Part shown: positions 1 through 8,704 of the stretch, piece after piece
How positions within the stretch are numbered: position 1 is the first letter of the stretch
Layout of the letters: each line of letters starts with the position of its first letter
Assembly: GCF_015352455.1 (NCBI RefSeq)
Contig: NZ_JADKPN010000001.1
Coordinates: 434,001-498,000, forward strand
From: Nocardioides islandensis
GTDB taxonomy: Bacteria; Actinomycetota; Actinomycetes; Propionibacteriales; Nocardioidaceae
Length of the DNA stretch: 64,000 nucleotides
Direction of reading: 5' to 3'
Notes under the pieces: model-generated
Databases searched by the model: none
Told to the model about the DNA's origin: nothing
The model's input: the letters and a program-made list of their open reading frames with translations, nothing else
Translations under genes and position numbers: made by a program

Positions 1-1431
1 GTCGCTGGCCGCCGTCTTGGCCGCGAGCCACTGCTCGACCGGGTCGCCGGCCTGCCGCGCGGCGACGGTGAAGTACAGCGAGCAGCCCGTCTCGTACACG
101 TGCGAGACGTGGCACAGCACCAGCACCGGTGCGCCCCCGTCGCCGAGGACGCGCTCGAGGGCGGCCTTCACGTCGGCGTACAGGCGGTCCACCCCGGACC
201 AGAACGTCGCGGTCTCGAGCGTCTCGACGAGCACGCCGAGGTCGAGCAGGGAGTCGCGCAGGTACGGCGCGGCGAACCGGCCGTGCTCCCACGCGCGGCC
301 CGGCTCCTCGCCGGCGTTGGTGCCGCCGAGGCCCTCGAGCAGCGCGGTCGCGGCGGCGCGCTCGGCGTCGACGCGGCCGGCCGCGCCCTCGTAGCCGACG
401 ATCATCAGGCACCCTCCGGCACCCCCGCCGATCGAGTCGGGGTCGGCCAGGTTGACCGCGGACTCCGCCTCGTCGGAGAGCCTGAGCACCGTCGGCCGCA
501 GGCCGGACTGGGCAAGGGCCCGGACGGCCGCGAGCCCGTCGCCGAACGAGGCCCAGCGCCACCCGTCGTACACCTTCACCTCGGGGACGGCCCGCACGCG
601 GACCTTCACCTCCGTGATGACGCCGAACGCGCCCTCCGAGCCGAGGACGAGCTGGCGCAGGTCGGGGCCGGCGGCGTTGGCGGGAGCGGTACCGAGGCGC
701 AGCGTGCCCGTCGGGGTGGCCACGGTCAGGCCGACGACGAGGGCGTCGAAGCGGCCGTAGCCGGCCGACGCCTGCCCGCTCGACCGCGTCGCGGCGAACC
801 CGCCGATCGAGGCGTGCTCGAACGACTGTGGGAAGTGGCCGATGGTCAGCCCGTGCTCGGCGAGCAGCGCCTCGGCCCGGGGGCCGCGCAGGCCGGGCTG
901 GAGGGTGGCGGTCATCGAGGTGCGGTCGACGTCGACGAGGGAGTCGAGCCGGCCGAGGTCGAGGCTGACCACGCCGGCGAAGCCCTCGCGGCGGGCGGCC
1001 AGCCCGCCGGTCACGCAGGTGCCCCCGCCGAACGGCACGACCGCGACGCGGTGGCTGCCCGCCAGCCTCAGCACCTCGGCGACCTCGTCGTGGCTGCCCG
1101 GCCGGACCACGGCGTCGGGGGCGTCGTCGAGGTCACCCGCACGGGCTCGGAGGAGGTCCGCGGTCGACTTGCCGCGGGTGCGCAGGCGGCGGATCTCGTC
1201 GTCGGTGCGCACGTGCTGCTCGCCGACGACCTCGGCCAGGGACGACAGCAGGCTCGCGGAGAGACCAGGGGGCGGTAGCGCGCCCGGGAGCTCGGTCTCC
1301 GACGTGGCGTCGTGAGCGGACGTCGCCGGCGCCGGCCCGAACACCGCCTCGACGAGGGCGCGAGCCCCGTCGGGCAGCGCGGTCGCGTGAGCCGGGTCGC
1401 CCCAGCGAAGGGGGTGCATCTCGAGCGTCAT
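1..1431 (-). CDS. FAD-binding oxidase, alkyl-DHAP synthase-like (3' end outside window)
   Basis: Read on the minus strand from ATG 1431, the frame stays open for 477 codons to the window edge, so the C-terminus is missing. A PCMH-type FAD domain covers about residues 100-280 (VVPFGGGTCVTGG; later HFPQSFEHASIGGFAATRSS). The C-terminal cap contains HVSHVYETGCSLYFT, the His-rich motif of alkyldihydroxyacetonephosphate synthase relatives. The family includes the ether-lipid enzyme AGPS and glycolate-oxidase-like proteins; the substrate here is inferred, not shown. Only 17 bp separate it from a divergent TetR gene followed by glpD. M. tuberculosis Rv2249c-Rv2251 has the same trio, which suggests a role near glycerol-3-phosphate or DHAP lipid metabolism. 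Confidence 0.85.
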   Translation of the reverse strand, partial: MTLEMHPLRWGDPAHATALPDGARALVEAVFGPAPATSAHDATSETELPGALPPPGLSASLLSSLAEVVGEQHVRTDDEIRRLRTRGKSTADLLRARAGDLDDAPDAVVRPGSHDEVAEVLRLAGSHRVAVVPFGGGTCVTGGLAARREGFAGVVSLDLGRLDSLVDVDRTSMTATLQPGLRGPRAEALLAEHGLTIGHFPQSFEHASIGGFAATRSSGQASAGYGRFDALVVGLTVATPTGTLRLGTAPANAAGPDLRQLVLGSEGAFGVITEVKVRVRAVPEVKVYDGWRWASFGDGLAAVRALAQSGLRPTVLRLSDEAESAVNLADPDSIGGGAGGCLMIVGYEGAAGRVDAERAAATALLEGLGGTNAGEEPGRAWEHGRFAAPYLRDSLLDLGVLVETLETATFWSGVDRLYADVKAALERVLGDGGAPVLVLCHVSHVYETGCSLYFTVAARQAGDPVEQWLAAKTAASD

Positions 1432-1435
1432 GCGT

Positions 1436-1441
1436 TACAGT
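1436..1441 (+). promoter_or_regulatory. -10 box of the TetR gene, leaderless layout
   Basis: TACAGT is followed by 7 nt and then ATG 1449. On the other strand CACTGT (1442-1437) lies 5 nt before ATG 1431, so the two divergent -10 boxes overlap. No clear -35 was seen. Confidence 0.5.
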
Positions 1442-1467
1442 GTGACACATGACGTCACTTCGTCACA
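1441..1467. promoter_or_regulatory. Candidate TetR operator over the TetR start codon
   Basis: GTGAC (1442-1446) and GTCAC (1454-1458) form an inverted repeat with a 7-nt spacer. A wider pair TGTGAC/GTCACA spans 1441-1467. The site covers the TetR start codon and adjoins the divergent start, as expected of a local autorepressor. Assignment to this TetR is inferred from position. Confidence 0.45.
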
Positions 1468-2054
1468 CCGTTCGGCCCGACGAGGTCGCCTCCTCGCGCG
1501 ACGCCTACCTGGACGCGGCGCGCGACTGCATCCTCGACGTCGGCTGGCGGCGGACGACCCTCACCGAGGTGGCCCGCCGGGCCGGGGTCTCCCGGATGAC
1601 GATCTACCGCACCTGGTCCGACATGTCCCAGCTGCTCGGCGACCTGATGACGCGTGAGTGGTCCGCGGTCGTCGCCGAAGCGGCCGACGTCCCCGACCCG
1701 GCCGGCAGCGTCGAGCGCATCGTCGGCACCGGGGTGCGGGCGGTGCGGGCGCTGCGCGACAACGAGCTGTTCGTGCGGATCGTCGAGCTGGACGCCGAGC
1801 TGCTGCTGCCGTACCTGCTGTCCCGCCGGGGCCGGTCCCAGCAGGCCATCCTCGACCTGCTCGCCGACCAGCTGCGTCAGGGGCAGCTGATCGGGCAGGT
1901 CCGCGACGGCGACCCCGACGTGCTGGCGCGGGCTCTGCTGCTCGCCACCCACGGGTTCGTGCTGTCGGCGCACACGATGGTCGACGAGCACGCCTCGGAG
2001 GAGCAGCTCGACGACGAGCTCCGGCAGGTCCTGGCGCGGGCGATCCAGCGATGA
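1449..2054 (+). CDS. TetR-family transcriptional regulator
   Basis: A 201-residue protein of normal TetR length. The helix-turn-helix lies at about residues 35-56 (LTEVARRAGVSRMTIYRTW), followed by a helical ligand-binding domain. ATG 1449 is chosen because TACAGT ends 7 nt upstream, giving a leaderless message. The stop overlaps the glpD start (ATGA, 2051-2054), so the two are co-transcribed. It probably controls glpD and the divergent FAD oxidase; the effector is unknown. Its position matches Rv2250c in M. tuberculosis. Confidence 0.9.
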   Translation: MTSLRHTVRPDEVASSRDAYLDAARDCILDVGWRRTTLTEVARRAGVSRMTIYRTWSDMSQLLGDLMTREWSAVVAEAADVPDPAGSVERIVGTGVRAVRALRDNELFVRIVELDAELLLPYLLSRRGRSQQAILDLLADQLRQGQLIGQVRDGDPDVLARALLLATHGFVLSAHTMVDEHASEEQLDDELRQVLARAIQR

Positions 2055-3604
2055 GCGCCTCGACCCCCACGACCATCACCCCGGGCATCGAGGGACTCCC
2101 CCGGCAGGTCGACCTGGTGGTCGCCGGCCTCGGCGTGACCGGCGCCGGCGTCGCGCTCGACGCGGCCAGCCGGGGGCTGTCGGTGCTCGCGGTGGATGCG
2201 CACGACCTGGCGTTCGGCACCTCTCGATGGTCGTCGAAGCTGGTGCACGGCGGCCTGCGGTACCTCGCCCACGGCCAGGTCGGCGTCGCCCACGAGAGCG
2301 CGGTCGAGCGCCGCATCCTGATGGAGACGACCGCCCCGCACCTCACCCACGCCCTGCCGATGCTGGTGCCGTTGCACGACTCGGTCGGGCACCTCCAGGC
2401 CGCGGTCACCCGCGCCGGCTTCGCGGCCGGCGACCTGCTGCGTCTCGGGACCCGCACGCGTCGCGAGACGCTGCCGCGCCCCCGCCGGGTCTCGGCCACC
2501 GAGGCCCTGAGCCTCGCGCCCGCGCTCCGGGTGAGCGGGCTCCGGGGCGGCATCCTCGGCTGGGACGGCCAGCTCGAGGACGACGCCCGCCTGGTCGTCA
2601 CCATCGCGCGCACGGCGGCGGCCCACGGCGCGCACGTGCGCACGCACGCGCGCGTGCTGTCCGCCGGAGGGGGCCGGGTGGCACTGCGCGACGAGCTCAC
2701 CGGCGCGGAGACCGAGATCGCCGCGCGGATGGTCGTCAACGCCACCGGCGTCTGGGCCGGCGAGCTGGCCGACGTCCGCCTGCGCCCGAGCCGCGGCACC
2801 CACGTCGTGCTGCGCGACGGGTCCCTGCCGGGCCTGCGGGTCTGCATCACCGCTCCGGTCCCCGGCAGCACCAGCCGGTTCGTGATGGCCCTGCCCCAGC
2901 CGGACGGGACCGTGTACGTCGGCCTCACCGACGAGCCCGTCGACGGACCCGTGCCCGACGTGCCCGAGCCCACCGAGCCCGAGATCGGGTTCCTGCTCGA
3001 CACCGTCTCGGCGACGCTCGCCCACCCGCTCTCACGAGCAGACGTGGCCGGGGCGTTCGCGGGGCTCCGGCCACTGCTGGACGCCCACCCCGACGACCCG
3101 GGCGGCAGCACCTCGGACCTCTCCCGCAGGCACGCGGTGCTCACCGGCGAGGACGGCGTGGTGACCGTGGTCGGCGGCAAGCTGACGACCTACCGCCGGA
3201 TGGCCCAGGACGCCGTCGACGCGGTGCTCGTGGCCGCCGGTGAGGCACCCCGCCCGTGCCGCACCCACCGGCTCCCGCTCGCCGGCGCCGGCGACCGGGC
3301 CGCGCTCGCCGCCGTGGACGCCGACCCGCGCCTGGTGCGCCGCTTCGGCACCGACGCACCGCTCGTGATGCAGAACGCCCGCGAGGTGACCGGCCTGTCC
3401 GACGGCGAGCTGCTGGCCCCGGCCGCCGCGCACGTCCCCGTCACGCTGGCCGAGCTCGTCTTCGGGGTGACCCACGAGGGGGCCGCCGACGTCGACGACC
3501 TGTTGGAGCGGCGTACCCGCGTCGCCCTCGTCCCCGCCGACCGCCCCCTCGCCGAGCCCCTCGCCCTTCGCGCCCTCGCCTTCTCCGCCGCCGTCCCGGG
3601 ATAG
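2051..3604 (+). CDS. glpD: Glycerol-3-phosphate dehydrogenase, FAD-dependent
   Basis: A 517-residue flavoprotein that oxidises sn-glycerol-3-phosphate to DHAP and passes electrons to the respiratory chain at the membrane. The N-terminal dinucleotide motif is GLGVTGAGVALDAASRG. WSSKLVHGGLRYL, FAGLRPLL and VVGGKLTTYRRMAQDA are GlpD hallmarks, and the C-terminal DAO_C domain is present. The start ATG 2051 overlaps the TetR stop by ATGA; longer upstream readings lie inside the TetR gene in another frame. The stop codon TAG is provided by the left arm of a 69-bp palindrome (3597-3665). The GlpD1 of Mycobacterium sits in the same arrangement. Confidence 0.95.
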   Translation: MSASTPTTITPGIEGLPRQVDLVVAGLGVTGAGVALDAASRGLSVLAVDAHDLAFGTSRWSSKLVHGGLRYLAHGQVGVAHESAVERRILMETTAPHLTHALPMLVPLHDSVGHLQAAVTRAGFAAGDLLRLGTRTRRETLPRPRRVSATEALSLAPALRVSGLRGGILGWDGQLEDDARLVVTIARTAAAHGAHVRTHARVLSAGGGRVALRDELTGAETEIAARMVVNATGVWAGELADVRLRPSRGTHVVLRDGSLPGLRVCITAPVPGSTSRFVMALPQPDGTVYVGLTDEPVDGPVPDVPEPTEPEIGFLLDTVSATLAHPLSRADVAGAFAGLRPLLDAHPDDPGGSTSDLSRRHAVLTGEDGVVTVVGGKLTTYRRMAQDAVDAVLVAAGEAPRPCRTHRLPLAGAGDRAALAAVDADPRLVRRFGTDAPLVMQNAREVTGLSDGELLAPAAAHVPVTLAELVFGVTHEGAADVDDLLERRTRVALVPADRPLAEPLALRALAFSAAVPG

Positions 3605-3665
3605 TCCGGTGCGTTTGGGTCGTCGAACCGGCCCTGGGACAGCCCATTCACACCGGACTATCCCG
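3597..3665. repeat. TAGTCC-type palindrome, copy 1
   Basis: Perfect 15-bp arms, CGGGATAGTCCGGTG (3597-3611) and its complement (3651-3665), enclose 39 nt with an inner TGGG/CCCA pair. The glpD stop TAG is inside the left arm. Its ends and inner pair resemble the palindrome at 32042-32110, so the two look like one family. It could also act as a transcript-end hairpin, but there is no T tract. Confidence 0.8.
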
Positions 3666-3737
3666 ACGGCGGCGACCTTCGATGAGTTCCGAACGGTTGG
3701 CCGGTCTGCACTCGGACGGCACACTGAGGAGGCGCGC

Positions 3738-4757
3738 ATGACCGTGACCGACCACCGTACGAGCGAAAGGCCTCGGGTGAGCACCAGTACCGAGCTCGAC
3801 GACTTCCCGGCCCTCACCGAGAGGTACCAGCGCGAGCTGCTCGCGCACTGCTACCGGATGAGCGGCTCGGTACACGAGGCCGAGGACCTGGTCCAGGAGA
3901 CGCTGATCCGCGCCTGGAAGTCCCAGGACACCTTCCAGGGGCGCTCGTCGGTGCGCACGTGGCTCTACCGGATCGCCACCAACGTCTGCCTGACCAACCT
4001 CGAGGGCCGGCCCCGCCGTCCGCTGCCCGCCGGGCTGGGCACCGAGGACCAGATGGCCGGCGACGCCCTCGAGCTCGACCACGAGATCCCGTGGCTGCAG
4101 CCGGTCCCCGACGCGGCCGTCGTGGTCGCCGAGAAGGACACCATCCGGCTCGCGTTCGTCGCCGCGCTCCAGCACCTGCCGGCCAAGCAGCGGGCCGTGC
4201 TGATCCTGCGCGACGTGCTGCGCTGGTCGGCCGCCGAGGTCGCCGAGGCCCTCGACACGACCGTCGCCGCGGTCAACTCCGCCCTGCAGCGCGCGCACGC
4301 CGCGATGGCCGAGAAGCAGCCCGACCCGGACACCGTCAGCCTCGACCTGACCGCCGAGCAGAAGGTGCTGCTGGACAAGTACGTCGCGGCGTTCTGGGCC
4401 AAGGACATCGACGGGATCGTCGCGCTGCTCAAGCAGGACGCGGTGTGGGAGATGCCGCCGTTCACCGGCTGGTACGTCGGCGACCGCAACATCGGCAACC
4501 TCATCGACACCCAGTGCCCGGGCGGCGTCCACGACATGGTGATGCTGCCGACGACGGCCAACGGGCAGCCGGCGTTCGGCCTCTACATGCGCGGCTCGGA
4601 CGGCGACTTCACGCCCTTCCACCTCCAGGTCCTCGACCTCGACGGCGACCGGGTGCGGCACGTCGCGGCGTTCTTCGAGAAGGACCTCTTCGAGACCTTC
4701 GGGCTGCCCGCCAGGCTCCCGGCGGACGCGGCGCCCACCGGCGCCGCGGGCCGGTGA
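3738..4757 (+). CDS. ECF sigma factor with C-terminal SnoaL-like domain (SigG/TIGR02960 type)
   Basis: A 339-residue sigma-70 family factor. Region 2 lies at about residues 28-95 (EDLVQETLIRAWKSQDTF). Region 4 lies at about 140-190 (LPAKQRAVLILRDVLRWSAA). A SnoaL/NTF2-like domain covers about 205-325 with the usual FTGWYVG. Such tails take the place of a separate anti-sigma factor in several ECF groups. ATG 3738 is preferred over earlier in-frame starts because GAGGAGG (3726-3732) lies 5 nt upstream. The stop overlaps the next GTG start (GTGA), so it is translationally coupled to the TIGR03086 gene. Target promoters are not visible. Confidence 0.9.
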   Translation: MTVTDHRTSERPRVSTSTELDDFPALTERYQRELLAHCYRMSGSVHEAEDLVQETLIRAWKSQDTFQGRSSVRTWLYRIATNVCLTNLEGRPRRPLPAGLGTEDQMAGDALELDHEIPWLQPVPDAAVVVAEKDTIRLAFVAALQHLPAKQRAVLILRDVLRWSAAEVAEALDTTVAAVNSALQRAHAAMAEKQPDPDTVSLDLTAEQKVLLDKYVAAFWAKDIDGIVALLKQDAVWEMPPFTGWYVGDRNIGNLIDTQCPGGVHDMVMLPTTANGQPAFGLYMRGSDGDFTPFHLQVLDLDGDRVRHVAAFFEKDLFETFGLPARLPADAAPTGAAGR

Positions 4758-5302
4758 GCCCCGACCTCCACCACGCGCTGCAGCTGCTCGAGCGGTCCCT
4801 GGCCTACACCCGGGAGTCGCTCACGACCGTCGGACCGGACCGCACCGGCCCGTCGCCCTGCGCGGGGTGGAGCCTCGCGGACCTGCTCGCGCACATGGAC
4901 GACGGCCTGGACGCGTTCCTCGAGGCGTCCGGCGGCTCGCTCCGCGTCGAGGTGCCCCGCCGTCCGGGTGGCGACGTGGCGGCGCTGCAGACCAAGGCCT
5001 GCGCCCTGGTCGGCGTGTGGAGCGGACGGATGCCGCCACGGGTGTACGTCGGCGACCGCCCTGCTCCCTCGCCGCTGATCGTGACCGCGGCGGCCCTGGA
5101 GATCACCGTGCACGGGTGGGACGTCGCCCAGGCGACGGGTGCCGGCCGTGACATCCCCGAGGACCTGGCCCGGGCGCTGATGCCGGTGGCGCACGCGGTC
5201 GTGCTGCCCGAGGACCGGCCGGACCGGTTCGCGTTCCCGCGCCGGACGACGGCGGCCGCCGGCTCCTCCGACGTGCTCCTGGGGTTCCTCGGCCGGTCGT
5301 GA
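4754..5302 (+). CDS. TIGR03086-family protein (mycothiol-dependent maleylpyruvate isomerase-like fold)
   Basis: A 182-residue protein of the DinB/MDMPI four-helix fold. It has SPCAGWSLADLLAHMDD at about residues 36-52, a typical first metal-His region, and ITVHGWDVAQATG at about 115-128, a second typical family motif. Members are thought to be mycothiol-dependent, but most are uncharacterised. The start GTG 4754 overlaps the sigma-factor stop, so it is part of that operon and possibly of its regulon. Substrate unknown. Confidence 0.8.
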   Translation: MSPDLHHALQLLERSLAYTRESLTTVGPDRTGPSPCAGWSLADLLAHMDDGLDAFLEASGGSLRVEVPRRPGGDVAALQTKACALVGVWSGRMPPRVYVGDRPAPSPLIVTAAALEITVHGWDVAQATGAGRDIPEDLARALMPVAHAVVLPEDRPDRFAFPRRTTAAAGSSDVLLGFLGRS

Positions 5303-5394
5303 CCGGGACGACCAGACGACCAGACGACCGCCTCCCGGATCCACAATCGGGACAAGTTTCCGGCGAACCCCTCCCCCTAGCGCCCCGTGGTCCC

Positions 5395-5400
5395 TATCTT
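5395..5400 (+). promoter_or_regulatory. -10 box of the LuxR gene, leaderless layout
   Basis: TATCTT ends 6 nt before ATG 5407. No convincing -35 hexamer is present. Confidence 0.5.
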
Positions 5401-5406
5401 GAGCGC

Positions 5407-6408
5407 ATGCACGCACCAGATTTTCTGGTCGCGGGCTTGCCGGGGGGCACTGAGTTCAATCTCCTGACGTTGGGGCGCACGCATGCGCGTGCGGGTCAGG
5501 TGACGTCCGCGTTGGACACCCTTGCTCCCTTGGCGCGCTCGCTGGCCGACCTCGGAGACACCGCGCCGCTCGTGGTGGCCACCCTCGTCGAGTGCCGGCT
5601 GGCGCGCGGGGAGGTCGCGCAGGCGCGGGCCCTCACCGACGAGGTCGTGCCGTGGCAGCACCGCACCGGACGGGTCGGCGGCGTCGCCAACCAGACGCTC
5701 GGCGACGTGCTGGCCGCGCTCGGGGACGCCGACATCGCGATCGCCAGGTACGAGGCCGCCGGTGCCGCGATGGGCGACAAGGAGGACCCCGAGGACGTGC
5801 CGTGGCGCAGCGCGCTGGCGCTCGCGCTGGTGCGCACCGGCGAGGTCGCCAAGGCAAGGACCATGGCCGTGCACCAGGTCGCGGCCGCCCGCGCCGCCGG
5901 GTCGCCGTACGGCGAGGCGCTGGCCCTCCGGGGCCTCGCGGTCGTCGCCGACTCGACCGAGCGGATCGCCGTCCTCCGCTCCGCCAAGACGCTGCTCGAC
6001 GGACAGCCGGCCGCCCGGCTGCGCGCGCAGATCGACACCGACCTCGCCGGGCTGCTGGTGCTCAGCGGCGCGGCCGACCCCGACCGCGAGCAGCGCATCG
6101 AGGAGGCCACCCGGCTGCTGGTGTCGGTGGAGTCGTTCGCGTTCCGCGAGCAGCTCTGGCCACTCTGGGGCCGCGCCGCGCGGCTGCTGGAGCGGCTCGG
6201 CCACAAGCCGGGCGAGGCCGAGGCCGCCGACACCCTGACCCAGACCCAGCGCCGCGTCGCCGTGCTGGCCCGGGACGGGATGCGCAACCGGGAGATCGCC
6301 GACCTGCTCGGCGTGTCGGTGAAGGCGGTCGAGTGGCACCTGTCCCACGTCTACCGCAAGCTCGGCATCCGCTCGCGGGGCGAGCTCGCGACCGCGTTGG
6401 GCGCCTGA
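5407..6408 (+). CDS. LuxR-family regulator with TPR-like N-terminal region
   Basis: A 333-residue protein. The C-terminal LuxR HTH is at about residues 270-330 (RDGMRNREIADLLGVSVKAV, then LSHVYRKLGIRSRGEL). The first 250 residues are alanine-rich helical pairs, like the TPR region of LAL/MalT regulators, but there is no ATPase domain. The result looks like the C-terminal half of a larger LuxR ATPase regulator. ATG 5407 is chosen because of the -10 box 6 nt upstream. The LtrA gene follows 20 bp later but has its own -10 box. Targets are unknown. Confidence 0.85.
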   Translation: MHAPDFLVAGLPGGTEFNLLTLGRTHARAGQVTSALDTLAPLARSLADLGDTAPLVVATLVECRLARGEVAQARALTDEVVPWQHRTGRVGGVANQTLGDVLAALGDADIAIARYEAAGAAMGDKEDPEDVPWRSALALALVRTGEVAKARTMAVHQVAAARAAGSPYGEALALRGLAVVADSTERIAVLRSAKTLLDGQPAARLRAQIDTDLAGLLVLSGAADPDREQRIEEATRLLVSVESFAFREQLWPLWGRAARLLERLGHKPGEAEAADTLTQTQRRVAVLARDGMRNREIADLLGVSVKAVEWHLSHVYRKLGIRSRGELATALGA

Positions 6409-6415
6409 CTCCTCC

Positions 6416-6421
6416 TACCAT
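6416..6421 (+). promoter_or_regulatory. -10 box of the LtrA gene, leaderless layout
   Basis: TACCAT is followed by 7 nt and the start GTG 6429. Confidence 0.5.
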
Positions 6422-6428
6422 CGCTCCC

Positions 6429-7682
6429 GTGAGCGAGACGCCGCTGCGGCACACCGCGGTCACCATGGCGGGGCGTGACCCGCACGAACGAGGCCGCGCG
6501 TCGACCCCGCTGGAGCTGCTGTTCGACCTGTCGTTCGTCGTCGCGTTCGGGACGGCGGCCGACGAGCTGGCGCACTTCCTCGTCGAGGACCACGTCGTGG
6601 ACGGCGTCATCGGGTTCTGCTTCGCGGCGTTCGCGGTGTCGTGGGCGTGGATCAACTTCTCGTGGTTCGCCTCGGCGTACGACACCGACGACTGGCTCTA
6701 CCGCGTCACCACGATGGTCCAGATGGTCGGCGTGCTCGTGCTGGCCCTCGGCGTGCACGACATGTTCGAGTCGCTGAAGGAGGGCGACCACCTCGACAAC
6801 AGCGTGATGGTGCTCGGGTACGTCGTGATGCGGGTGCCGATGCTCGCGCAGTGGGCGCGGGCCTCCTACCAGGACCCCGAGCGGCGCGAGATCTGCAAGA
6901 TCTTCATCGTCACGCTCACCGTGTCCCAGCTCGGCTGGGTGGGTCTGCTGTTCCTCGACCTCAGCGTCGGGGCGACGTTCGCGTGCGTGGTGGTGCTGGT
7001 GGTCATCGAGCTCGTCGGTCCGTTCGTCGCCGAGCACGTGCGCGGCGGCACCCCCTGGCACCCCCACCACATCGCCGAGCGGTACGGGCTGATGGTGATC
7101 ATCGCCCTCGGCGAGGGCCTGCTCGGCACCACCGCCGCGCTGGGCGCACTGATCACCGTCACCGGCTGGACGTTCGACGCCGCGCTGCTCGGGCTGGCCG
7201 GCGTCGCGCTGCCGTTCGGCATGTGGTGGATCTACTTCGTCATCCCGAGCGGAGACCTGCTGCACGCCTACCGGTCGCGGGTGTTCGGCTGGGGCTACGG
7301 CCACATCCCGTTGTTCGGCGCCGTGGTCGCCGTCGGAGCCGGCCTGCACGCCGCGGCGTTCGCCCTGGAGCACCACTCGACGCTGACCGCCACCGCCACC
7401 CTGCTGAGTGTGGCGGTCCCGTTGGGCATCTTCTTCGCCTTGGTCTTCGGCCTCTACAGCGTCTTGACGCGCACCATCGACCGGCTGCACCTGTGGCTGA
7501 TCGGCATGACGGCGGCGGTGATGGCGGCATCGGTCGCGCTCTCGGCTGCGGGCGCGTCCCTGCCCGTCAGCCTCCTCGTGCTCTCGCTGTCCCCGTGGGT
7601 CTCGGTGGTCGGGTACGAGATCGCCGGACACCGCCACAACGCCGAGGTGCTGGCGGCGCTCCCGCAGCTCCCTCACCGGTAG
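6429..7682 (+). CDS. LtrA-family (low temperature requirement A) membrane protein
   Basis: A 417-residue protein with about eleven hydrophobic segments. The family signature near the N-terminus is TPLELLFDLSFVVAFG, and later RYGLMVIIALGEGLLGT, both typical of LtrA proteins. The family is named from a Listeria cold-growth locus; the biochemical role is unknown. The start GTG 6429 fits the upstream -10 box. The 3' end overlaps the convergent DUF2332 gene by 10 bp. Confidence 0.9.
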   Translation: MSETPLRHTAVTMAGRDPHERGRASTPLELLFDLSFVVAFGTAADELAHFLVEDHVVDGVIGFCFAAFAVSWAWINFSWFASAYDTDDWLYRVTTMVQMVGVLVLALGVHDMFESLKEGDHLDNSVMVLGYVVMRVPMLAQWARASYQDPERREICKIFIVTLTVSQLGWVGLLFLDLSVGATFACVVVLVVIELVGPFVAEHVRGGTPWHPHHIAERYGLMVIIALGEGLLGTTAALGALITVTGWTFDAALLGLAGVALPFGMWWIYFVIPSGDLLHAYRSRVFGWGYGHIPLFGAVVAVGAGLHAAAFALEHHSTLTATATLLSVAVPLGIFFALVFGLYSVLTRTIDRLHLWLIGMTAAVMAASVALSAAGASLPVSLLVLSLSPWVSVVGYEIAGHRHNAEVLAALPQLPHR

Positions 7683-8686
7683 GGGTCGGCCAACCAGTCC
7701 GCCTCGGCGCCGTGGCCGTGCGTCAGCGCGACCGGCCGGCCGTCGATCGCCATCACGAACCGGCCGAACGGTACGTCCACCCCCTCGGGCACGAGTCCCG
7801 GCAGCACCCGCGGGCCCTCGTTGCTGACCCAGTGGCATTCACCGTCGGCCACCAGCCCGGCCATCATCGACGCGAACCGCTCACGGTCGGCGGCCTCGAG
7901 GTAGGCGATCACGGCGGAGTGGAACACGATCAGCGTCGCCTGCACCGGCGCCTGCGCCATCAGGGCCGGCAGCTCCTCGAAGAGGTCGCCCCGCACGAGG
8001 TACGGCGGGTGGCTGCGCGCGATCTCCACGGCGGCCCGGAGCCGCTCGCGACGCTCCTCCTGCTCGGGCCAGACCAGCGTCTGGAGCCAGCGCACCGCCT
8101 CGTCGTCGGTGACGTCGACCGGCGAGAGGTCGATGCCGGCCCGCCAGGTCACCGGTGCCAGGACCGCCCCCGTCGGTTCGCCCGAGGTGATCCGGCACTC
8201 CAGCAGCGGCGCGTCCATGTCGGACTCGATGTCGGTCTCGATGGTCCCGCCGCCCGGCAGGTGCCATCGGTAGGAGTAGCGGTCGGGGAACAGGCACAGG
8301 CCCGCGCTCGCACCCACCTCCAGCAGGGCGACGGTGTGGCCGGGCTTGTTGTTCCGGATCATCGCGAAGGCCCGCTCCAGGCAGGCGAGGCGGCCGACCT
8401 CGTTGGTCTGGGTGGACCGCTCGAGGATCGTCCCCCGGATCGTGCCGTCGTCGCCGAGCAGGGCGTCGCGCAGGCCGGCGTACGGACCGGGGGCGGGGAC
8501 GCCGTGCCAGCGCGCCGCCGCGAACACCAGGTTCGCCTGCCGCTTGCGGGGCGGGAGCGTCTGCAGCCAGGCGAGCACCTCGGGGTCGTCGGCGACGCCG
8601 TCGGCCCACGCCTCGAAGCACGGCGACCCGACGGCCTCGCGCGCGAAGTCGCGGTAGACCGTGGCCGTGTCCCCGAAGATCTCCAC
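7673..8686 (-). CDS. DUF2332 family protein
   Basis: A 337-residue protein with GTG start 8686. The central part has LLEVGASAGLCLFPDRYSY, and a later VFHSAVIAYL. Together these suggest a Rossmann-like, possibly methyltransferase-related, fold, which is an inference. It lies 18 bp downstream of the aldehyde dehydrogenase gene on the same strand and is likely its operon partner. The enzyme activity of DUF2332 proteins is not established. Confidence 0.8.
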   Translation of the reverse strand: MEIFGDTATVYRDFAREAVGSPCFEAWADGVADDPEVLAWLQTLPPRKRQANLVFAAARWHGVPAPGPYAGLRDALLGDDGTIRGTILERSTQTNEVGRLACLERAFAMIRNNKPGHTVALLEVGASAGLCLFPDRYSYRWHLPGGGTIETDIESDMDAPLLECRITSGEPTGAVLAPVTWRAGIDLSPVDVTDDEAVRWLQTLVWPEQEERRERLRAAVEIARSHPPYLVRGDLFEELPALMAQAPVQATLIVFHSAVIAYLEAADRERFASMMAGLVADGECHWVSNEGPRVLPGLVPEGVDVPFGRFVMAIDGRPVALTHGHGAEADWLADPYR

Positions 8687-8704
8687 CTGACCGGGCGGGC
8701 TCTC

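Noticed and set aside
1877..3025. Minus-strand open frames opposite glpD
   Set aside because: No recognisable motifs, and glpD signatures are unambiguous on the + strand.
5311..5333. Short tandem repeat GACGACCA as a possible array
   Set aside because: Only about two and a half 8-bp units, in the tail of an intergenic region; too small to be a CRISPR or binding array.
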